A stretch of 41,048 bases of DNA. Origin: a bacterium. Its GTDB lineage: Bacteria; Bacillota_I; Bacilli_A; RF39; UBA660. Every line of letters begins with the position of its first letter. Within the stretch, counting starts at the first letter, position 1. The translations under genes were made by a program, and so were the position numbers. Shown here in pieces: positions 7,525 through 16,720 of this stretch. The notes beneath the pieces are model-generated. The model was not told the DNA's origin and did no database searches. It saw nothing but the letters and a program-made list of their open reading frames with translations. The stretch covers positions 1 to 41,048 of the forward strand of contig JAQXOT010000017.1 of assembly GCA_029099845.1 (NCBI GenBank), written 5' to 3'.

Positions 7525-10191
7525 ATGCAAGAAAATTGGTATAAAAAAGAACAAAATGAAATATATAAGCTTCTTAAAACTACAGAAAATGGTCTAAGTA
7601 CAAAAGAAGCTCTTAAGCGATTAGAAAAATATGGTAAGAATGCTATTCCGAAAAAAAAGCCAGATTCATTTTTTAAAATAATGTTTAAACAGCTCCTAGA
7701 TCCTATTGAAATTTTATTAGTAGTTGCTATGGCTTTTTCTTTTATTATTAATGAAGTTATCGATGGTGTTGCCATTTTATTTATTATTTTAGTTGATTTA
7801 CTTATGGGAACATTTCAAGAGTGGAAAGCCAATAAGAATGCTGAGGCATTATCTAAATTAATTGAAGTAAAAGCAAAAGTATTAAGAGATGAGAAAGAAG
7901 TAGAAATAGATTCTGCTGATTTAACAATCGGGGATATTGTTTTACTAGAATCAGGTACTAAAATAAGTGCTGATTTAAGAATTCTTACTTCATCTAATTT
8001 AACAATTGATGAATCTATTTTAACTGGTGAAAGTATCAATGTTGCTAAAAATAGTATGACAATCAAGGATGATGCAATACTTTCTGAACGTGTTAATATG
8101 GCCTATGCTGGCACTAGCGTTTTAACGGGTAGGGCTAAAGCCATTGTTGTTGCAATCGGCAGTAACACAGAAATTGGTCAAATTGCTGGTAAAGTAGCTG
8201 AAACCAAAGATACCAAATCACCACTTACGATTCGTATGGAAAAATTTTCTAAGCAAATTAGTATGTTAATCGTAATTGTTGCCATATTAATTTCTATTTT
8301 ATTATACGTAAAAGGAACACCAGGCAAAGAAATATTCCTTTCTGTAATTGCCTTGTCAGTATCAGCTATGCCTGAAGGTCTACCACTAGCCCTAACAATG
8401 GCTTTAACGATTGCTTCTAACAGAATGAGTAAAAATAATGTTATTGTTAAAAGACTTAATTCCGTTGAAAGTTTAGGAAGCTGTACTGTCATTGCATCAG
8501 ATAAAACAGGAACACTAACAGTCAATGAGCAAACCGCCAAAAGAATAGTTTTACCTAATGGTGATACTTTTAATATTCATGGAACTGGTTATAATGACAT
8601 TGGTAAAATAGAACCATCCGCCAATGCTAATTTACAAGATGCTAAATTTATTGCTGAACTTGGTAGCATTAATAATGAAGCCAAATTAATAAAGGAAGGT
8701 AAAAACTTTTCCCATTTTGGCGACTCAATAGATATTGCTTTTTTAGCACTAGGTATGAAAGCCAAAGTAGATACTTCAACATATGAAATTATAAATACTA
8801 TTCCTTATGAATCAGAAAATAAATATTCAGCTGTTTATTATGAACAAAATAATAAAATTCATTGTACTGCCAAAGGCTCTTTAGAAAAAATACTAAGCTT
8901 TTGTAATGATATGAAAGTAGGTAATGAATATCTTCCTCTCGATAAAGATCTTATTCAAAAACAAAATGATGAATTAGCTAGTGCTGGTTATAGAATTATT
9001 GCTATTGCTGATAATGAAGCTTCATATCAAGAAGAAAACATTACTGATATTAAAAATTTACACTTTCTTGGACTTATTGCTTTTATTGATCCAATTCGTG
9101 AAGAGGCTAAAAAAGCAGTTAAAGAATGCAAAACAGCCGGCATTAAAGTGGTTATGATTACTGGAGATCATCCATTAACTGCCTTTTCCATTGCTAAGGA
9201 GCTAGGACTTGCCGAAAGTATGGATGAAGTAGCAACAGCTACTGAAGTAGACTTTTATTTAGCTAAAGGAGAAAAAGAATTTGATAACTACGTCAAAAAT
9301 AAGAAAGTATTTACTCGTGTAACACCAATTAATAAATTAGAAATAGTAGAATCATACAAACGACAAGGTGAGTTTGTTGCTGTAACTGGAGATGGTGTTA
9401 ACGATGCGCCAGCTATAAAATCTGCTAATATTGGTATTGCTATGGGTAGTGGAACAGATGTAGCTAAAGAAACATCATCTATGATAGTTTTAGATGACAA
9501 TTTCAAATCTATCGTCTTAGGAATAAAAGAGGGAAGAAACGCTTATAGTAACATTCGTAAAGTAAGTTATATGTTGTTATCATGCGGTGTAGCCGAAGTA
9601 CTTTTCTTCTGTTTATCAATTCTTTTCGACTTACCAATGCCATTAGTTGCCATCCAATTATTATGGCTAAATATCGTTACAGATGGTCTTCAAGATTTTG
9701 CTCTATCATTTGAAAAAGCAGAAAAAGGTATTATGACAGAACCCCCTAGAAGTCCTAAAGAAACAATTTTTAATAAAGAACTACTTACTGAAGTATTAAT
9801 TTCTGGACTAAGTATTGGTTTAATCGTCTTTTTCGTTTGGACATATCTTTTGAAAACAAATATGTCAGTTGAAACTGCTCGTGGTTATATTATGGTTTTA
9901 ATGGTATTTATGCAAAACATGCATGTATTAAACTGCCGTAGCGAGAAAAACTCTGTATTCAAAGTATCCCTAAAAACTAATCCATTAGTAGTATTTAGTA
10001 TTCTATCCGCCGTTGTATTACAAATTATTGTTAGTGAAGTACCATTATTAAGTACGTTCTTACAAACGACTAGTATTCCAATCAAACACATGCTAATCTT
10101 ATTTGCCATATCAACAATAATTATCTTAATAATGGAAGTATACAAATTACTTGAAAAAAAATATCTAAAAAATAAACAAAATAATATTTAA
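7525..10191 (+). CDS. Calcium-translocating P-type ATPase (P2, PMCA-like)
   Basis: An 888-residue cation pump of the P2 subfamily. In order: an N-terminal cation-ATPase domain with GLSTKEALKRLEKYGKN (about 25-41), TGES in the actuator domain, PEGLPLALT at 283-291 in TM4 (the PEGL form typical of bacterial calcium ATPases), SDKTGTLT with the phosphorylated Asp326, the TGDHPLTA hinge, GDGVNDAPAIK from 622, and a C-terminal set of membrane helices with WLNIVTDGLQDFALSFE. All key residues are present and the length is normal. It probably exports Ca2+ using ATP. A good ATGGAGG site precedes the ATG. It appears to be a single-gene unit ending at the terminator at 10216. Confidence 0.93.
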   Translation: MQENWYKKEQNEIYKLLKTTENGLSTKEALKRLEKYGKNAIPKKKPDSFFKIMFKQLLDPIEILLVVAMAFSFIINEVIDGVAILFIILVDLLMGTFQEWKANKNAEALSKLIEVKAKVLRDEKEVEIDSADLTIGDIVLLESGTKISADLRILTSSNLTIDESILTGESINVAKNSMTIKDDAILSERVNMAYAGTSVLTGRAKAIVVAIGSNTEIGQIAGKVAETKDTKSPLTIRMEKFSKQISMLIVIVAILISILLYVKGTPGKEIFLSVIALSVSAMPEGLPLALTMALTIASNRMSKNNVIVKRLNSVESLGSCTVIASDKTGTLTVNEQTAKRIVLPNGDTFNIHGTGYNDIGKIEPSANANLQDAKFIAELGSINNEAKLIKEGKNFSHFGDSIDIAFLALGMKAKVDTSTYEIINTIPYESENKYSAVYYEQNNKIHCTAKGSLEKILSFCNDMKVGNEYLPLDKDLIQKQNDELASAGYRIIAIADNEASYQEENITDIKNLHFLGLIAFIDPIREEAKKAVKECKTAGIKVVMITGDHPLTAFSIAKELGLAESMDEVATATEVDFYLAKGEKEFDNYVKNKKVFTRVTPINKLEIVESYKRQGEFVAVTGDGVNDAPAIKSANIGIAMGSGTDVAKETSSMIVLDDNFKSIVLGIKEGRNAYSNIRKVSYMLLSCGVAEVLFFCLSILFDLPMPLVAIQLLWLNIVTDGLQDFALSFEKAEKGIMTEPPRSPKETIFNKELLTEVLISGLSIGLIVFFVWTYLLKTNMSVETARGYIMVLMVFMQNMHVLNCRSEKNSVFKVSLKTNPLVVFSILSAVVLQIIVSEVPLLSTFLQTTSIPIKHMLILFAISTIIILIMEVYKLLEKKYLKNKQNNI

Positions 10192-10215
10192 AAACATATA
10201 AAAATAATAAAAAAT

Positions 10216-10252
10216 AAAAATGTGCATTTTAGAAAGAAATACACATTTTTTT
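10216..10252 (+). terminator. Terminator of the calcium ATPase gene
   Basis: AAAAATGTG pairs with CACATTTTT around a 17-base loop, followed by T. The remainder of the 179-base gap to 10371 holds only the promoter at 10329. Confidence 0.75.
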
Positions 10253-10328
10253 AATAAATACTTTAAGCAATTATTAAAATTAAAACTACTTAGCAAGCAT
10301 TAATAATATATTGTAAAACACAAAATGA

Positions 10329-10337
10329 TGTTATAAT
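10329..10337 (+). promoter_or_regulatory. Extended -10 promoter for the SDR gene
   Basis: TG-T-TATAAT, 33 bases before the ATG at 10371. A TTGTAA lies 15 bases upstream, slightly too close for a standard -35. Confidence 0.5.
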
Positions 10338-10370
10338 AAATCTAAATTAATAATTAAAAGGAGAAATAAA

Positions 10371-11108
10371 ATGTTAAAAGGAAAAGTTGCTATTATTACT
10401 GGTGGAACCAGAGGAATAGGTTTAGAAACTGTAAAGTTATTTAAAGAAAATCATGCTGAAGTAATCTTATTTGGTTCTAAAAAAGAAAGTGTTGATAAAG
10501 CTTTAGCTATCTTAGCTGAAGAAAATATCAAAGTAGGGGGCTATTATCCTAACTTAAATGATGTAAAAGAAGTAGAAGAAACAGTAGAAAAAATCATTCA
10601 AGAGTATGGAAAAATAGACATTTTAGTAAATAATGCTGGAATTTCTGCCAATAAAAAAATTGAAAATACAACATATGAGGAGTTTGAAAAAATCATTAAT
10701 TTAAATGTTAATGCTATCTTTAATATGACAAAAGCCGTTGTTCCATATATGCGTAAAAATGGTGGAGGTGTCATTTTAAATACTAGTTCCATGGTTAGTA
10801 TTTATGGTCAACCATCAGGAGTTGGCTATCCTACAAGTAAATTTGCTGTCAATGGTCTAACCAAGTCTTTAGCAAGAGAACTAGGGCCATCTAATATTCG
10901 CGTTAACGCTGTTGCCCCAGGAGTAACTAATACCGATATGCTAACAAATCTTCCTAAAGAAATGATCGAGCCACTAATTAAAACCATACCTCTAGGAAGA
11001 ATAGGAGAACCAAGAGATATAGCCAATGCCTTCCTTTTCTTAGCTAGTCCCATGGCAAGCTATATAACTGGTGAAATTTTATCTGTTGATGGCGCCGCAA
11101 GGAGTTAA
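10371..11108 (+). CDS. Short-chain dehydrogenase/reductase, FabG-like
   Basis: A 245-residue classical SDR. The NAD(P)-binding motif TGGTRGIG is at 10-17, NNAG at 87-90, and the catalytic Ser140, Tyr153 and Lys157 (YPTSK) have the correct spacing. The C-terminal VAPGVTNTDM and YITGEILSVDGA are typical of FabG 3-oxoacyl-ACP reductases. No other fatty-acid gene is nearby, so the assignment to FabG itself is uncertain and it may reduce another 3-keto substrate. AAAGGAG precedes the ATG. Confidence 0.85.
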   Translation: MLKGKVAIITGGTRGIGLETVKLFKENHAEVILFGSKKESVDKALAILAEENIKVGGYYPNLNDVKEVEETVEKIIQEYGKIDILVNNAGISANKKIENTTYEEFEKIINLNVNAIFNMTKAVVPYMRKNGGGVILNTSSMVSIYGQPSGVGYPTSKFAVNGLTKSLARELGPSNIRVNAVAPGVTNTDMLTNLPKEMIEPLIKTIPLGRIGEPRDIANAFLFLASPMASYITGEILSVDGAARS

Positions 11109-11170
11109 TAAAAAACACTATTTAATCTTTATTTAATAATTAAACTCTATAATTTTAGGTGGTGATAATT

Positions 11171-11868
11171 TTGCGTATTTTAATAATTGAAGATGAATAT
11201 AACTTAGCTGATGCTATTTTTTCAAGACTAAAAAAAGAAAATTATACTATTGATATTTCCTTAGATGGAAAAAATGGCCTAGAAAATGCTTTAACTGATA
11301 TTTATGACTTAATAATCCTAGATATTATGCTACCTAAAATAAATGGAATAGAAATATTAAAACAAATAAAGAATTCTAATATTAAAGCTAAAATAATTAT
11401 GCTAACAGCAAAAACAGAACTAGAAGATAAATTATTAGGCTTTGAATGTGGAGCAAATGACTATATAACTAAACCATTTCACATAGAAGAATTAGTAGCT
11501 AGAGTCAATTCTCAACTACGTAATAATTCAAATCAAAAAAATCATGACTACTTAGAAGTAGGGGACTTAAGATTAAATATTAGAACCTCAAATTTAGAGT
11601 GCACTACACTCATGAATCAATATCTATTGTTTGCAAAGAATTTCAATTGTTAGAATACTTTATGAATAACCCTAATCAAATTATTTCTAAAGAACAAATC
11701 TATGACAAAATATGGGGGATAGATAATGAAGTAGAGTCAAATAACTTAGAAGCCTATCTTTCTTTTATTAGAAAAAAATTAAAAATAATATCATCAACAA
11801 CAACTATTAAAGCCGTAAGAGGTTTAGGTTATAAAATGGAGGCTAACTATGAAAAAACTAAAAACTAA
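11171..11868 (+). pseudogene. OmpR-family response regulator, split by a frameshift
   Basis: The receiver domain is intact: IIEDE acidic pocket, DLIILDIMLPKINGIE with the phosphorylated Asp, LTAKTE, and TKPF with the conserved Lys. The C-terminal winged helix (KEFQLLEYFMNNPNQIISKE and VRGLGYKME) continues only in the -1 frame. The switch falls between about 11597 and 11620, so one base appears missing, and the first frame stops at 11651-11653. The preferred start is TTG at 11171, with AGGTGGTG six bases upstream, rather than the GTG at 11159 inside that site. The sequence around the break is not a homopolymer, so ribosomal slippage is not an obvious rescue. The product as written keeps the receiver but lacks the DNA-binding domain. 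Confidence 0.85.
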
Positions 11869-13062
11869 AACCTTTATTACCCTTTGTACTATTTTTTCTT
11901 TATTTTTAATTTCTTTATTATTTATGACTAACTATCAAACCTATAACAAAGAACAAGAAAATATTAAAAGAAATTTAACACGTTTAAATACTATTACTAC
12001 CTCAGAAAAATTATCTGAACTACCACCCAAAAACCAAATAATTTAAATAATCCAATTATTATGGATTATGAAGTATATACTGTCATTTTAAATGCTAATA
12101 ATATAACTAATATTATTAGTCACAGTGATAAAAATACATTGCTAAATATTGATACCATAGCATCAAAAATAATTGCTAATAATAAAACAAGTACTATTAA
12201 GGTAAATAACTTATACTTTAGCGATTATTCTTACAATTATCAAAAAAACAACTACATAACAATTATTAACAATTCTCAAGTTAAAGAAAGATTAAGATCT
12301 CTATTATTAACATCTTTAATTATCTTCCTTCTTTTTGAATGCCTTATTTTTTATATTTCTAAATTAATAACTACTTGGATTACAAAACCAGCTATTGAAA
12401 GTTTCAACAAGCAAAAAAATTTTATTGCTGATGCATCTCATGAATTAAAAACACCATTAGCTGTTATAATGGCTAGTGCCGATTCCCTAGAAATAAATCC
12501 CACAGAAAAGAAGTGGTTAAATAATATTAAACAAGAAACTGATAAAATGAATAATTTAATTACTAATCTCTTAAACCTTTCTAAATTAGAAAATGGTATA
12601 AATAAAGAAAATTACACTATTACCAATATTTCTAAAATAGTAGAAAAGCAAGCCCTAACTTTTGAAAGCCTAGCTTATGAAAATAATATAAAAATAAAAA
12701 CTAATATAGAAAAAGATATTTATTTTAAATCAAGTCCCCAAGAAATAAGTGAACTATTATCTATCTTAATTGATAATGCAATAAAACATGGTAAGAAAAA
12801 TAGTACTATTAAAATTGAATTATTAACAGAAAAAGACTCTATAATTATTAATGTTATTAATAAAGGCGAAGCTATTCCTAAAGAAGAATGTGAAAAAATT
12901 TTTGAAAGATTTTATCGTCTTGATAAATCTCGTAATAGAGCATCAGGAAGATACGGTTTAGGTCTTGCTATTGCTAAAAATATAGTAATTAATCATAATG
13001 GCAAAATAAGTGCCTTTTCAAAATCTGGTTATACTACATTTAAGGTTATTTTTAAAAGATAA
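11849..13062 (+). pseudogene. Sensor histidine kinase, split by a frameshift
   Basis: Overlaps the end of the regulator gene by 20 bases, as is common for paired two-component genes. The first 65 residues give an N-terminal membrane helix and then reach TAA at 12044-12046. The rest continues in the -1 frame from about 12035: the end of the extracytoplasmic domain, a second membrane helix (LIIFLLFECLIFYI), HisKA with DASHELKTPLA, and HATPase motifs DNAIKHG and GRYGLGLAIAKN. A run of five A at 12029-12033 is a possible site for the lost base. Repaired, it would be a normal kinase of about 404 residues. As written the sensor is cut from the kinase. Confidence 0.85.
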
Positions 13063-13238
13063 AGAATTATTACTATGGAAATAATTACCAAAAATTAAAA
13101 AAAATAAATATAGTACAATATATTTATGAAATATTATACACTTTACGACTATTTTCTAGCCATTTATGGAAAAATAATTTATTTTACTTCACATATGATA
13201 ATCTAAATTAAAGCAAGAAAAAAATATGGAGGTATAAT

Positions 13239-13637
13239 ATGAAGTATTTAAAAATAACTGTACTAGTGTTTATTGGAACCGTAATTATTTCTAGTATCAA
13301 TATTTTCGCTAAAATTTATACATTTGCTCAAGTAAGTGTTCCTGCCTTATCCTTTACAGTCGATGCAGCAACCAGTACTAAAGAGAATACAAGTGATCAA
13401 ACATTTCAAAAAATTACTTGTCGGGATACTCTAAGTAATGACGAAAGGGCGGTTGAAGTAAGAACCTATAGCCTAACTCTTGATCGAGCAAATTATTGGG
13501 TAAGTGTTCCTAAAGGAAAAATAGTTAATATTTCTAATGGTCTACACGATGAACCAGGTCAATATACTCTACAGGCAAGAACTACATCAAGTAAAGCAAC
13601 CGGCTGTGAATTTTCTGGAACTTGGAATTTAGATTAA
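13239..13637 (+). CDS. Small secreted or membrane-anchored protein, unknown
   Basis: I do not recognise this 132-residue protein. An N-terminal hydrophobic segment (about residues 5-30) with a preceding Lys looks like a signal peptide or anchor. The mature part is polar, Thr/Ser rich, and has two cysteines (TCRDT and TGCEF) about 60 residues apart that could form one disulfide. The pattern of alternating residues suggests beta structure. GGAGGT lies seven bases before the ATG. It lies between a two-component system and two ABC modules, so it could be a ligand, sensor accessory or exported product of that cluster. This is inference from position only. The 176 bases before it hold no gene. Confidence 0.7.
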   Translation: MKYLKITVLVFIGTVIISSINIFAKIYTFAQVSVPALSFTVDAATSTKENTSDQTFQKITCRDTLSNDERAVEVRTYSLTLDRANYWVSVPKGKIVNISNGLHDEPGQYTLQARTTSSKATGCEFSGTWNLD

Positions 13638-13680
13638 TTAAATAATATTTTCCTTGCTTACTTTATAAGAGGAGGTAGCT

Positions 13681-14604
13681 ATGTTTACTAAAACCCTAAA
13701 TTTTATTAAAAAAAACTATTTATTAATTTTAGCTTATCTTATTCCTATAATTTTAATTGGCTTTTCATTTACTAAATATTACAAAGAATATTATTCACTT
13801 GAACAATATGAAAAGTATTATCAAGCTTGCCAAGAATTAAAAGATGAAGTAAGTTGTCAACATTTCAATACTATAAAACAACTAAATGAACAATATAAAG
13901 AAACTGATACTAAAACATATTTTTTTGAAATACTTAATCATTATATAGATAATTACATTGTCGTTTTAGCCCCATTACTAGTAATACTACAAACCGTCCA
14001 CTTTTTACATAAAGAATTTAGTAGTGGTTTTCTTAAAAATAAATTAACTAGAATGTCTTATAAACAATATCAAAAAAAATTTTTTACAGTTAGTCTAAAA
14101 AGTGCTATAATTCTACCTCTTATTATTCTTACAATTTTTATTTTATCTGGTCTTATTACTAAATTTAATTTTACTACTCCAGAATGGGTTTATAAAACAT
14201 CTGTCTATAATGCTAATAATTATAATAACTTTTTTCTTTATTTATTATCATCTTGCCTAATAGTTTATTTTATGGGAATATTCTATTCAAATATTGCTCT
14301 AGCTTTTTTAAATAAGAGTAAAAATAGTTTATTGGTAATAATATTTTCCTACCTATGTTTTTTTGTTTTCGTTATATTATTTGATGTTGGAGGATCAATT
14401 TTATTAATAAGGCTTCTTAAGCTTAATCCTTCAATAAGTGCATATTTAAATATTTTTGACTATTGGTATATAAATGGTGAAAATAATTACCTATATTTTA
14501 TTATTATATCTTTTTCTCTAGCTTTACTATCCTATGTTATTGATAGAGTAATTTATAAAAATAAGGAGGTAACTATTATTGAAGTCGAAAAAGAATTTGT
14601 ATAA
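13681..14604 (+). CDS. ABC transporter membrane subunit (ABC-2-like)
   Basis: A 307-residue integral membrane protein with six predicted helices (near 12-28, 75-95, 116-140, 180-205, 213-240 and 270-288). A cytoplasmic motif HKEFSSGFLKNKLTRMSYKQY after TM2 resembles the ExxxGT-type elements of ABC-2 permeases for peptides or lantibiotic immunity. Two cysteines lie in the loop after TM1. GGAGGTAG precedes the ATG. It is followed by a second permease whose TTG start lies 26 bases inside this gene and by an ATPase, together a three-part ABC exporter. The substrate is unknown. Confidence 0.7.
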   Translation: MFTKTLNFIKKNYLLILAYLIPIILIGFSFTKYYKEYYSLEQYEKYYQACQELKDEVSCQHFNTIKQLNEQYKETDTKTYFFEILNHYIDNYIVVLAPLLVILQTVHFLHKEFSSGFLKNKLTRMSYKQYQKKFFTVSLKSAIILPLIILTIFILSGLITKFNFTTPEWVYKTSVYNANNYNNFFLYLLSSCLIVYFMGIFYSNIALAFLNKSKNSLLVIIFSYLCFFVFVILFDVGGSILLIRLLKLNPSISAYLNIFDYWYINGENNYLYFIIISFSLALLSYVIDRVIYKNKEVTIIEVEKEFV

Positions 14605-16009
14605 TGATCAAGTAATAATTGATTACATTACTAAAACACCTAGTTTCAAAATAATTCTATTTTTCAGTATTTTTACAGCCATTTATGGCTCTTATATCAT
14701 TGGCAATGGAATAAATGATTTTCTTACTCCCATAATAATTAGTCATACAAGCCCATACTACAACATCATGTTTTTTTCTATTCTAGCTGTAAATACTATT
14801 AATACCAGTCGTATATTTATAGAAAATAACGACTATACGCTTCGCTTAGAAACAAGAACAAACTACTTAAAAAAATTAATAAAAATAACCACTAAAATAA
14901 ATATTATTTTAATAATAATTCAGTTATTATCCTTTTTTACTATCCTAAATTTTACCAAACTAGGGGAACTAAAAATTCAAAAATATTCAAATTATGAAAT
15001 TAATAATCTAATTTATAGTATCTTTTTCATTTTTAGATATTATACTTACGCCATATTTTTTTCCATAATAAATACTTTATTTTATGAATATTTAAAAGAA
15101 AAAAAGACTCTAATAATTGATTTCATATTTATAATATTTTTTGCTTTTAATCTACCAAGTGAAAAATCATCACTTAGTTTACTACCTTGGACTTATTTTA
15201 AATTAAAAACTTATCCTAGTTTCAAAACAGAACTTATCATATCAATTCTTTTTTTAATTATAATGTTAATATTTATTATTATTTTATTTAAAATAGTTAG
15301 AAAAAGACAACATCTTTTTAACAAATACTTTATTTACAATGACTTGAATTACTTATTAAAAAGGCAAAAAAAGGTTTTAATAATAATTCTTTTAATACCA
15401 ATAATAACTATCATTATCAATTTAAATAAAGCTGTTCCTAGTCTAACTATTATCAAAAACACTCTAGGCTTAACTTTTAATTTAAAGACATATAATCCAC
15501 TTTTAGCTATCATGTATTTTTTTAATATAGTATCATTTCTTTATTTAACACTATCTAATTATATAAAAGACTATCAAACCAATTTAGATCAAATATATTT
15601 AAGAATGGGCTTTAAGGATTTATATCTTCAAAAAACTATCCTTAATTTTATTATTCTTTTTTTAATCAAATTAATTCAATATATTATTTTAATATTAATT
15701 CTTTTCCTTAATCACTATCAACTACAACTTATCCCAATATTAAATTTATTTATAACTGATTATTTATATATTATAGCTATTACACAATTATTACTCGCAA
15801 TATATTTATCATATACTATATTTTCTAAAAGAAGAATTATTAGTATTATAATTAGTGTAATAATAATTATTAGTATTCCTTTAAATATCGCCTCATTACA
15901 AGAATATAAAAATATACTACTATTAGTTTTATTAGTAATAATTACTTATAATAATTATTTAAATGTTAATTATCATAAAAAAATAATTAATGAATTAGGA
16001 GGTAAATAA
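14579..16009 (+). CDS. Large polytopic ABC-transporter-associated membrane protein
   Basis: A 476-residue protein with about ten to twelve hydrophobic segments, very rich in Ile, Leu, Phe and Tyr. Translation starts at TTG 14579, supported by AAGGAGGT about nine bases upstream inside the preceding gene, so the pair is translationally coupled. Its last base is the A of the ATG of the ATPase at 16009. No catalytic motif is visible, and it is most likely a second permease subunit. The frame is intact although both the two-component genes before it and the ATPase after it are broken. Confidence 0.7.
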   Translation: MKSKKNLYNDQVIIDYITKTPSFKIILFFSIFTAIYGSYIIGNGINDFLTPIIISHTSPYYNIMFFSILAVNTINTSRIFIENNDYTLRLETRTNYLKKLIKITTKINIILIIIQLLSFFTILNFTKLGELKIQKYSNYEINNLIYSIFFIFRYYTYAIFFSIINTLFYEYLKEKKTLIIDFIFIIFFAFNLPSEKSSLSLLPWTYFKLKTYPSFKTELIISILFLIIMLIFIIILFKIVRKRQHLFNKYFIYNDLNYLLKRQKKVLIIILLIPIITIIINLNKAVPSLTIIKNTLGLTFNLKTYNPLLAIMYFFNIVSFLYLTLSNYIKDYQTNLDQIYLRMGFKDLYLQKTILNFIILFLIKLIQYIILILILFLNHYQLQLIPILNLFITDYLYIIAITQLLLAIYLSYTIFSKRRIISIIISVIIIISIPLNIASLQEYKNILLLVLLVIITYNNYLNVNYHKKIINELGGK

Positions 16010-16646
16010 TGAAAATTGAAATTAAAAATGTTTCTAAAAGCTTTCAACAACAAGAAGTATTAAAAAATGTTAATATGAAATTAGAAGAAGGAAAAATTTA
16101 TGGCTTTATTGGTCCCAATGGTTCTGGTAAAAGTGTTTTACTAAAAATTATTTGTGGTTTTTATGAACCAACTATTGGTGAAGTTTTATTTGATGGTGTA
16201 AATGTAATTAAAAATAATACATATCCTCCCTCAACAAGAGCCTTAATTGAAAAACCTAATTTTCTTCCTGATTTAACAGGAAGAGAAAATTTAGAACTAT
16301 TAGCTAATATTCAAAAAAAATAGGTTTAAAAGAAATAGATGAGACTCTAGAAAAAGTAGGACTATCACAAGATATGAATAAACTTTATCATAAATATTCC
16401 CTTGGCATGAAACAAAAATTAGGAATTGCCCAAGTATTAATGGAAGATCCTAAAATAATGATTTTAGATGAAGCCTTTAATGGACTAGATGAGGAAAGTA
16501 GTAATAAAATTAGAAAGTTATTATTAGAAGAAAAGAAAAAAAATAAAATTATTATTTTATCAACTCATATAAAAGAAGATATTTCAATCCTATGTGATGT
16601 TGTCTATAAATTTGACGCTGGTATAGTTACTAAAGAAGAAAAATAA
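16009..16646 (+). pseudogene. ABC transporter ATPase, split at an A8 run
   Basis: The first 104 codons hold Walker A (GPNGSGKSVLL, about 34-44) and then hit TAG after a run of eight A at 16313-16320. The -1 frame carries on directly through LKEIDETLEKVGL, the signature region YSLGMKQKLGIAQ, Walker B IMILDEAFNGLD and the switch STHIKED. One extra A, or a -1 slip on the A run, restores a complete ATPase of about 212 residues of the CcmA/bacitracin-exporter type. It would energise the two permeases just upstream. Transcriptional slippage on A8 could still yield some full-length protein, so it may not be dead. Confidence 0.85.
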
Positions 16647-16647
16647 T

Positions 16648-16674
16648 AAAAAAGAACATTTTTAATGTTCTTTT
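16648..16674 (+). terminator. Terminator after the first ABC module
   Basis: AAAAAGAACATT pairs with AATGTTCTTTT around three T. It separates the first ABC module from the MacB-like pair. Confidence 0.85.
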
Positions 16675-16720
16675 AATATTCTCCAAATATAATTATTTTG
16701 CATTAAGAAAGGAGAATATT

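Noticed and set aside
11597-12060. Programmed -1 ribosomal frameshifting in the two-component genes
   Set aside because: The regulator break has no slippery heptamer, and the kinase break has only an imperfect one (C AAA AAC). Simple base loss is more likely.
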